This document shows, in pieces, positions 1-4,998 of a stretch of 7,728 nucleotides of DNA (its first letter is position 1; each line of letters begins with the position of its first letter). The position numbers and the translations under genes are program-made. Source of the stretch: Frankiales bacterium (GTDB lineage Bacteria; Actinomycetota; Actinomycetes; JAFAQI01); NCBI GenBank assembly GCA_019246495.1, contig JAFAQI010000467.1, forward strand, positions 1 through 7,728. Reading direction: 5' to 3'. The notes beneath the pieces were generated by a model that did no database searches, had not been told where the DNA came from, and saw only the letters and a list, made by a program, of their open reading frames with translations.

Positions 1-1022
1 ACGGCGTGCGTGACGGTGTCGACCGCGACGAGGACGTAGCCGGTCACCGGGTGGCCAGCGGTCTGCTGCGTCGGCGCTGACCAGGTGAGGTGCGCGCCGC
101 CGTCCCGCGAGGTCGCGGAGAACGAACCAGGCGCGCCGGGGTGCGCGGCGAGCGGCACCGTCGCGGTGACGGGCGCGCCGCTGCTGTTGCTGAGGTTGTC
201 CTTGCCGGTGACGCTGAAGGTCAGCGTGCCGTCGGTGAGGCTGCCGAGGTCGTCGTGCGCGGTCCAGCTCGTCGAGCCGGGCGTGTAGGTCACGGGGATC
301 AGCCGGGTGGCGCCGCCGGCGCTCGACTTGACCGAGAGCGTCAGCGACTTGGTGTCGGCGCTCGTCGTACCGGTCAGTGTCACGTTGCCGACGTGGTTGG
401 CGTCGATCGGGCTCGAGGTCGGCACCGTCGCGCCGTCGATCGTGTTGATGACGATCACCGGACCGCTCGAGTCGACCATGAACGAGAACGGCGCAGGCGT
501 CGCCGCGTCATCGTTGACGACGTTGTCGTACGTCGTGCAGCTGGGGGCGGGGTTGGCGAGGGACCAGTCGTCACAAGCGCCGGGAGTCGCGTCGAACGCG
601 GTGACGTGCAGCTGGTAGGTGCCGTCGGCAAGCGCAGCGGCCGGTGTGACGTCTAGCGCGTTGGGGTCGTTGGGGTCGACCGCGCCGGTGGCGGCGAGAT
701 GGGTCGCGGGCGTCGCGGGGTCGAAGAAGTAGGGCGCGGCGGCGGTCTTGTCCGGGAAGATCGGCGTGCCGTTGCCGAGCTGGGTGAGCTTCACCGGGTC
801 GGTGAACTCGACCTTGACCATGGTCGGCTCGCCGACCACGTGGTTGGGACGCGCCTGGACGGTCGGGAACGACTCGGGCGACGCAGCACCCGTCGTGAAC
901 GACGAGTTCGCGAACACCGGGGCGAACGTGGTGGCCGCGGACGCGCCGGAGGCGAGCACGGGCAAGCCGGCGGCAACTGCGGCGGCGACAACGATCCCCG
1001 CGGCACGACGAAGTCCAGACAC
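1..1022 (-). CDS. Secreted Ig-like/fibronectin type III protein, C-terminus cut by window edge
   Basis: The 340 visible residues start at a GTG preceded by GAGGGGA. The N-terminus is a clear Sec signal peptide: two arginines near residues 5-6, a hydrophobic Ala/Val stretch at about 8-24, and a likely cleavage near ASGASA (24-29). Residues 35-185 look like a beta-rich domain holding the only two cysteines seen (150 and 162), which could form a disulphide. Residues 187-292 resemble a bacterial Ig-like domain (SSGPVIVINTIDG at its start, TLTFSVTGKDNLSNSSG near its end). From about 296 a fibronectin type III domain begins (PGAPGSFSATSRDG, HLTWSAPT, VTGYVLVAVD) and runs off the window. No catalytic motif is visible. 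The likely role is extracellular adhesion, or a carrier module for a domain outside the window; this is inference. An in-frame ATG at 1055 would add 11 residues but has a poorer ribosome binding site and would spoil the signal peptide. Confidence 0.85.
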   Translation of the reverse strand, partial: MSGLRRAAGIVVAAAVAAGLPVLASGASAATTFAPVFANSSFTTGAASPESFPTVQARPNHVVGEPTMVKVEFTDPVKLTQLGNGTPIFPDKTAAAPYFFDPATPATHLAATGAVDPNDPNALDVTPAAALADGTYQLHVTAFDATPGACDDWSLANPAPSCTTYDNVVNDDAATPAPFSFMVDSSGPVIVINTIDGATVPTSSPIDANHVGNVTLTGTTSADTKSLTLSVKSSAGGATRLIPVTYTPGSTSWTAHDDLGSLTDGTLTFSVTGKDNLSNSSGAPVTATVPLAAHPGAPGSFSATSRDGGAHLTWSAPTQQTAGHPVTGYVLVAVDTVTHA

Positions 1023-1027
1023 GTGCG

Positions 1028-1034
1028 TCCCCTC
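1028..1034 (-). promoter_or_regulatory. Ribosome binding site that decides the GTG start at 1022
   Basis: GAGGGGA on the minus strand lies 5 nt upstream of GTG 1022. This supports the GTG over the in-frame ATG at 1055 and places the signal peptide directly at the N-terminus. Confidence 0.65.
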
Positions 1035-1055
1035 AGTCCAACCTGGTCCATTCAT

Positions 1056-1078
1056 CCCATCGGCCTAATGCCGGTGGG
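1056..1078 (-). repeat. 9-bp hairpin with 5-nt loop in front of the Ig/FN3 gene
   Basis: The arms CCCATCGGC (1056-1064) and GCCGGTGGG (1070-1078) flank the loop CTAAT. In a minus-strand transcript 8 of 9 positions pair, with one C-A mismatch; in a plus-strand RNA all nine pair, with one G-U. No T run follows, so a Rho-independent terminator is not supported. It overlaps the proposed -10 box, so the two readings compete. Confidence 0.5.
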
Positions 1079-1083
1079 ACTCA
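1059..1083 (-). promoter_or_regulatory. Possible FliA/WhiG-like promoter of the Ig/FN3 protein gene
   Basis: On the minus strand TGAGTCC (1083-1077) is followed after 12 nt by GCCGAT (1064-1059). GCCGAT matches the core of the FliA/WhiG-type -10 element (GCCGATAA, from general knowledge); the upstream box is only loosely like the known -35. Transcription would start near 1050 and leave a leader of about 28 nt holding the ribosome binding site. The same arrangement precedes the protease gene. The match is short and unproven. Confidence 0.3.
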
Positions 1084-1137
1084 AGGGAAGCAACGAGGCA
1101 AGGGGGTCGTGGGTAACGCACTGGTCACCGCATCGCC

Positions 1138-1152
1138 ACGGCGTAAATCACC
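1138..1152 (+). repeat. Left arm of 15-bp inverted repeat (ACGGCGTAAATCACC)
   Basis: This arm equals the reverse complement of 1237-1251 at 14 of 15 positions, with 84 bp between the arms. A third, weaker copy in the same orientation (CCAAATCTCCG, 1163-1173) lies between them. The core GGCGTAAATC is A/T-rich for this genome. Confidence 0.75.
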
Positions 1153-1236
1153 ACACCAGATGCCAAATCTCCGCGACGAACTTGCCTCGGTGAGCGTGGG
1201 GCATGCGGGCATCGGCGTTGCGGGCGCGTCTTGCAC

Positions 1237-1251
1237 GGAGATTTACGCCGT
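1237..1251 (-). repeat. Right arm of 15-bp inverted repeat, 2 nt after the DUF559 gene stop
   Basis: On the minus strand this reads ACGGCGTAAATCTCC and begins two bases after the TGA of the AbiEi-like/DUF559 gene (1256-1254). It pairs with 1138-1152. No target-site duplication is visible outside the two arms (CGCC on the left, TCTC on the right), so a transposon end is not supported by flanking sequence. Confidence 0.75.
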
Positions 1252-1253
1252 TC

Positions 1254-2123
1254 TCAGGCCACTCCGAGCGCCCAGGCAAGCCGACGGTGCCACTCCTCGC
1301 GGTTGAGCCACACGTCGCGCCATGTCCACCGCACGACGCGGTACCCCGCGCGCTCCAGCTGCTCCTGCCGGAGCTTCTCCATCTGGAGGACCGCCGGCAA
1401 GGTGTATTTCGACAAGCCGTCTGCCTCCCCGATCACCTTGGCTTCAGGCCACAGAAAGTCGACGCGCCCGATGGACACGTTGCCGTCGTAGATCCAGGCC
1501 TGCAGCACCGGTGCGGGAAGTCCGCACTCGTGCATGGCGACCCGGCTGATCGACTCGAGTGCCGACTCGGCTCGCTCGTCGGCAAAGTCCAACGCGGTGG
1601 CCGCCCGGCGTAGGTGCGGGAAGCTCCGGCAGTCGGCAACCACGTCGGCGAACTGCTGCTTCGTCGCGCCGATCCGCAGCGCCGAGTCGGCGGCGACCAC
1701 GCCGCCGGCAAAGGAGCCGGCCCGCGCGAGGTCGAATGCTGTGCGAGCCGGGCCCGTGCACCGCACGCCGGCGACGTGGACGAGGTGCGAGGCGGGAAGC
1801 GTGGCCTGCCCCACCACGACACCCGGCTCTCGCCAACCCTGTCCGGAAGCGCGGGTGATCCGGATGACGTCCGACGTCTTCCCGATGCGGGCCAGGCCGA
1901 GGAGCTCGGCCGCGGTGCCATGGCTGGCCGCAGCAACCTCACGGATGCGAGCAAGCTCGACACGTACGTCAAACAGCCGGCCGCGGTCCAGGTGCGCACC
2001 CGCGACGACTCCGTGTCGGATCCGGACGAGCTCGCCGGAGCGCAACGCAGTGTCGACCGCCGCGCGGCCGAACTGGCGGATCGCCTCGGCCCGCGCGACC
2101 GGCGGCAACTCCGCGATGAGCAC
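1254..2123 (-). CDS. Solitary AbiEi-like/DUF559 (Vsr-like nuclease fold) protein
   Basis: The product has 289 residues from GTG 2123, which has AAGG 7 nt upstream. Residues 1-40 match the N-terminal winged-helix pattern of AbiEi-type proteins (RAEAIRQFGRAAVDTALRSG, then LVRIRHGVV). The middle carries the family signature RTAFDLAR (127-134). The C-terminus is DUF559, a relative of Vsr with a PD-(D/E)xK fold: SALESISR (187-194), VDFLW with D222, GEADGLSKY (232-240) with E233, D235 and K239, and YRVVRWTWRDVW. The putative catalytic residues are all present, so it may be an active nuclease. No AbiEii toxin or methyltransferase gene is adjacent. Such lone fusions are frequent in actinomycetes and their function is not settled; defence or selfish-element roles are inference. 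A longer reading from 2243 would overlap the Fur-family gene and adds sequence without domain character. Confidence 0.85.
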   Translation of the reverse strand: MLIAELPPVARAEAIRQFGRAAVDTALRSGELVRIRHGVVAGAHLDRGRLFDVRVELARIREVAAASHGTAAELLGLARIGKTSDVIRITRASGQGWREPGVVVGQATLPASHLVHVAGVRCTGPARTAFDLARAGSFAGGVVAADSALRIGATKQQFADVVADCRSFPHLRRAATALDFADERAESALESISRVAMHECGLPAPVLQAWIYDGNVSIGRVDFLWPEAKVIGEADGLSKYTLPAVLQMEKLRQEQLERAGYRVVRWTWRDVWLNREEWHRRLAWALGVA

Positions 2124-2130
2124 GGCCCGA

Positions 2131-2134
2131 CCTT
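2131..2134 (-). promoter_or_regulatory. Ribosome binding site supporting GTG 2123
   Basis: AAGG on the minus strand lies 7 nt before GTG 2123. The following residues align with the expected start of the AbiEi-like domain, which favours this start over the upstream in-frame start at 2243. Confidence 0.5.
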
Positions 2135-2214
2135 GGCGAGGCGTTGGCCACCGGCGCTGCGTCCCACGCCGAGGTGTGCACTGCCATGCGCTGGTGTTGC
2201 TCTGTGGACGAACG

Positions 2215-2631
2215 TCAGCGGCGGGCGCAGGCGGCGCAGACACCGAAGATCGCGAAGTGGCCGACGTCCACCACGAAGCCGTGGTCGGCGGCGATCCGGC
2301 GCACCGCGTCGTCGAGCACCTCGGGACGCATCTCCTCGATGCCGCCGCACTCGCGACAGACGAGGTGCAGGTGGTCGGCGTCGTCGGCGGCGTGGTACGT
2401 CGGGGCTCCGTGGCCCAGATGCGTGTGCGTCACGAGACCGAGCTCTTCGAGGAGCTCGAGCGTCCGATAGACCGTCGAGATGTTGACGCCACTCGCGGTC
2501 TCGCGGACCCGCTCGGCGATCTCGTCAGGCGTCGCGTGGCCGAGCCGGGTGACGGCCTCCAGCACGAGCTGACGCTGCGGGGTCAGCCGATAACCCCGGG
2601 CCCGCAGCTCGTCGTGCCACGGCTCTCGCAC
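2215..2631 (-). CDS. nur: Fur-family metalloregulator, Nur (nickel regulator) type
   Basis: The product has 138 residues, normal for Fur proteins, and starts at GTG. The winged helix covers about 1-78, with GYRLTPQRQLVLEAV (13-27) and the recognition helix NISTVYRTLELLEELGLV (50-67). The dimerisation half has two CxxC pairs for structural zinc (C92/C95 and C132/C135). The sequence closely follows the Streptomyces nickel regulator Nur as I remember it, including THTHLGHGAPTYH and HFAIFG near the C-terminus. By that alignment H69, H71 and H125 fit the nickel-site histidines, and H32, H87 and H89 three of the second metal site; one histidine of that site is replaced around A85. Nur represses nickel uptake genes and iron superoxide dismutase; that this protein does the same is inferred. 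No nickel transporter or sod gene lies in the window. It sits 30 bp after the kinase gene. Confidence 0.9.
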   Translation of the reverse strand: MREPWHDELRARGYRLTPQRQLVLEAVTRLGHATPDEIAERVRETASGVNISTVYRTLELLEELGLVTHTHLGHGAPTYHAADDADHLHLVCRECGGIEEMRPEVLDDAVRRIAADHGFVVDVGHFAIFGVCAACARR

Positions 2632-2661
2632 TCCGGGAGCGTACGCGCCGGACGTGTCGCG

Positions 2662-4947
2662 CTAGCGGAGGTTGACGACGTTGTCCGCCTGCTCGCGCGC
2701 CTCCTTGTCGAGCAGCCGCTGCTCCGGGATGCGCGTCACCGGCGCCGACGGCAGGCGCAGCAGGAACGTCGAGCCGGCACCAGGCACCGACGACACGGTC
2801 ACTTCACCGCCCATCGCCCGGGCGAGCCGGCGCGTGATGTAGAGCCCGAGGCCCGTGCCGGTCTGCTTGCTCGTCTCCTCGAGCCGCTCGAACCGTTCGA
2901 AGATGCGGGCCTGCGAGTCCGGCGCGATGCCCGGGCCGCGGTCAGTGACCGACACGAGGATGTCGTCGCCCTCGACCGTGATCGCGACGTCGACGGGCTC
3001 GTCGTCGGGCGAGTACTTCACCGCGTTGGCAACGAGGTTCGACAGCGCCCGCTCGACCCACACCGACGAGCCGCGGACCTGGCACGGCACGGACGGCGGC
3101 CGCACGCGCACGGTGCGGTCGGGGCGCGCCGACAACGTGTCTTCGACGATGCGCATCGTGATCGCCGCGACATCCGCGACACCGTCGCCGTCGGCGCGGC
3201 CGGCCTCGATCCGTGACGCCTCGAGGATGTTGAGGACGAGCGACTCGAGCTTCTGTGCCTGGGCGAGGATCGACTGCACCGCCGTACGACGCTGGTCGTC
3301 GTTCAGCCTGTCGCCGCGGTTGAGCAGGGTCTGCGCCCAGCCCTTGATCGGCACGAGCGGGGTCCGCAGCTCATGCGAGACGACCGCGACGAAGTCGTCC
3401 TTGAGCCGCTCGAGCTCGCGCGCCTGCGTGATGTTGCGGGCGACGACGACGAGGACGTCACGCCGGCCTTCGGCCGCGGGAATGCGGCTGTAAGAGCACG
3501 ACAGCCACAGCGCCTGACCGTCGCGGCTGACGACCTGGAGCTCCTCCGGCAACGACTGGCCGGCCACCATCGTGTCGAGCCAGCGCTCGATGATGACGTC
3601 GCGGCCGCTGCCGTCGCGGGCGCGCAGCAGGCCGAAGTGGCGGGTGCCGACCATCTCGTCGGCGGCGTAGCCGGTCATCTCGACAAGGCCGTGGTTCCAC
3701 GACGTGACGGTGCCGTCCGCCTCGATGGTGAGGATGCCGTCGCTGGTGCTCTCGAGGATCTCGGCGAGCTTGCGCCGCTCCTCCTCGATCGCGCCGACGA
3801 GCTCGACCCGCTCGAGGAAGCTGACCAGCTCGCGGCTCAGGGCGGAGGCGACGGAGACCTCGCCGTTCTCGAAGCCCTCCATGCCGACACGGTCATAGAG
3901 GAAGAGGACACCGGTGGTCGTCGTCGCGGCGCGCAACGGCACCGCCATCGCGCGCTGGTAGCCGAGCCGCTCGAGCTCCTTGCCGAATGGGCCGTCGGCG
4001 CCGGCGGCGAGCCGCGTCGGCTCGTGCGTCGTACGCAGCAGGAGGTCGGCGAGTTCGTGATGACCACCGGTCGACGTGCAGCCGTTCTGGCCTTCGACGC
4101 AGGTGTGCACCGTCGTGCCGGTCGGGCCGTTGAGCACGAGCTGCACCGCGCGCACCTCGAAGCCGACGCGGGCTTCGGTCAGGAACACCGGCAGCGCCTG
4201 CTGCATGTCGATCGACGTTGCCAACGCGTGGGTGGCGCGCTGGAGGCCGGCGAGCCGCGCACCGTCGGCGCGCAGCGACGCGATCGCCCGTCCGGTCGCG
4301 TGGGCGGCGACGATGAACGTGATGCCGACTATCAGCGTCCACGGGCTCCAGAGGTACGCCGCTGTCAGGCAGACGCCGGTCACCAGCGCGCCGAGGATCG
4401 ACACGAGGTGACCGAAGACGACGACGTCGAGGACCTTGGCCGTCCGGGAGCCCATCGGGCTACCCGTGACAAGCGTGAGCACACCGCTCAGCGCCACCTG
4501 GTTGATGACGCTCATGACGAGCATGCCGATGATCAGCGTGGTCAGGGCGAGGCTGCTCCGCGGGTCGCCCGGCCGGAGGGCGTGGATGACGATCGATGCG
4601 ACGGCCGCGGCGAGCAGCCACTGTGCGGTGTTGAACACCGCCTTGGTGAGGGGGTTGCGTCGCATCGTGTTGGCGAGGGCCAGACCACCCACGACGACGA
4701 GGCTTGTGACCAGACCTGAGCTGACGAAGACCAGCGGCGCGAGCAACCCCTCCATGAGGTTGATCGCGTCGACTTCGTCGTGGTGGTAATAGCGGATCTG
4801 GAGGTATTCCGACGCCGCCACCAAGACGACGAACAGCAGTGCAGCCGCGACCGGAAGGTGGTGAGCACCCGGCACCGTCACCGAGGCGACGACGCCCGCG
4901 ACAACGGCCAGAACTGCGACCATGCCGACGTAGAGCTTCACTGCCAT
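2662..4947 (-). CDS. Membrane sensor histidine kinase (multi-TM, GAF, PAS, HisKA, HATPase)
   Basis: The product has 761 residues from ATG 4947. About eight hydrophobic segments fill residues 4-216 and form an integral-membrane sensor I cannot assign to a named family. A GAF-like domain follows (about 235-375), then a coiled-coil linker (EEERRKLAEILE) and a PAS domain (about 392-508, SDGILTIEADGTVTSWN). HisKA carries the phospho-acceptor histidine H525 in SHELRTPL. HATPase has the N box (NLVANAVKYSP, N641), the G1 box DRGPGIAP with D669, the F box (IFERFER) and the G2 box GTGLGL (697-702). All kinase motifs are intact. There is no receiver domain and no response regulator gene nearby, so the partner is unknown. 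The gene lies 51 bp after the protease gene and 30 bp before nur, suggesting co-transcription. TTG 4983 would add 12 residues and has a strong GGAGGGG 2 nt in front, but those residues use rare codons, so ATG is preferred. Confidence 0.93.
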   Translation of the reverse strand: MAVKLYVGMVAVLAVVAGVVASVTVPGAHHLPVAAALLFVVLVAASEYLQIRYYHHDEVDAINLMEGLLAPLVFVSSGLVTSLVVVGGLALANTMRRNPLTKAVFNTAQWLLAAAVASIVIHALRPGDPRSSLALTTLIIGMLVMSVINQVALSGVLTLVTGSPMGSRTAKVLDVVVFGHLVSILGALVTGVCLTAAYLWSPWTLIVGITFIVAAHATGRAIASLRADGARLAGLQRATHALATSIDMQQALPVFLTEARVGFEVRAVQLVLNGPTGTTVHTCVEGQNGCTSTGGHHELADLLLRTTHEPTRLAAGADGPFGKELERLGYQRAMAVPLRAATTTTGVLFLYDRVGMEGFENGEVSVASALSRELVSFLERVELVGAIEEERRKLAEILESTSDGILTIEADGTVTSWNHGLVEMTGYAADEMVGTRHFGLLRARDGSGRDVIIERWLDTMVAGQSLPEELQVVSRDGQALWLSCSYSRIPAAEGRRDVLVVVARNITQARELERLKDDFVAVVSHELRTPLVPIKGWAQTLLNRGDRLNDDQRRTAVQSILAQAQKLESLVLNILEASRIEAGRADGDGVADVAAITMRIVEDTLSARPDRTVRVRPPSVPCQVRGSSVWVERALSNLVANAVKYSPDDEPVDVAITVEGDDILVSVTDRGPGIAPDSQARIFERFERLEETSKQTGTGLGLYITRRLARAMGGEVTVSSVPGAGSTFLLRLPSAPVTRIPEQRLLDKEAREQADNVVNLR

Positions 4948-4985
4948 GGCTCGGCTACCCCCCGATGACGACCGCTGCGTCAAAT

Positions 4986-4992
4986 CCCCTCC
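4986..4992 (-). promoter_or_regulatory. Shine-Dalgarno sequence between protease stop and kinase gene
   Basis: GGAGGGG lies on the minus strand between the protease TAA and the kinase. It is very close to TTG 4983 (2 nt after the last G, 4 nt from the GGAGG core) and too far from ATG 4947 (38 nt). It leaves the true kinase start open: TTG 4983 is a real alternative. Confidence 0.45.
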
Positions 4993-4998
4993 GCTGCC

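Larger units (their letters stand above)
1023..1253. other. Intergenic region with several inverted repeats and no supported gene
   Basis: This 231-bp gap lies between the stop of the putative nuclease gene and the start of the Ig/FN3 gene. It is richer in A/T than its surroundings in places, especially around 1138-1170 and 1236-1246. It holds a hairpin (1056-1078), a 9-bp inverted repeat (1094-1102 with 1181-1189) and a 15-bp inverted repeat with one mismatch (1138-1152 with 1237-1251). Short open frames here have no convincing start or coding character. A structured RNA or a protein binding region is possible; neither matches a family I can name. Confidence 0.6.

Noticed and set aside
1023..1140. 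c-di-GMP (GEMM) or c-di-AMP (ydaO) riboswitch upstream of the Ig/FN3 gene
   Set aside because: The short GCCGATGG and GC hairpin suggested one, but the conserved core sequences of these riboswitches are absent on both strands.
1138..1251. Miniature transposon (MITE) bounded by the 15-bp inverted repeats
   Set aside because: No target-site duplication is visible next to the arms and no second copy lies in the window. It is kept only as one explanation of the repeat.
2203..2213. DnaA-box-like sequence (CTGTGGACG)
   Set aside because: A single imperfect match with no cluster and no replication genes nearby.
1534..3216. Long plus-strand open frame of 560 codons
   Set aside because: It lies antisense to the DUF559, nur and kinase genes, whose proteins carry recognised domains. 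The translation is Arg/Ala-rich without motifs, a usual product of high-GC codon bias.
3373..4719. Plus-strand open frame of 448 codons inside the kinase gene
   Set aside because: Antisense to the GAF, PAS and HisKA coding region. It is low-complexity, with many Asp, Arg and Glu residues and no domain.
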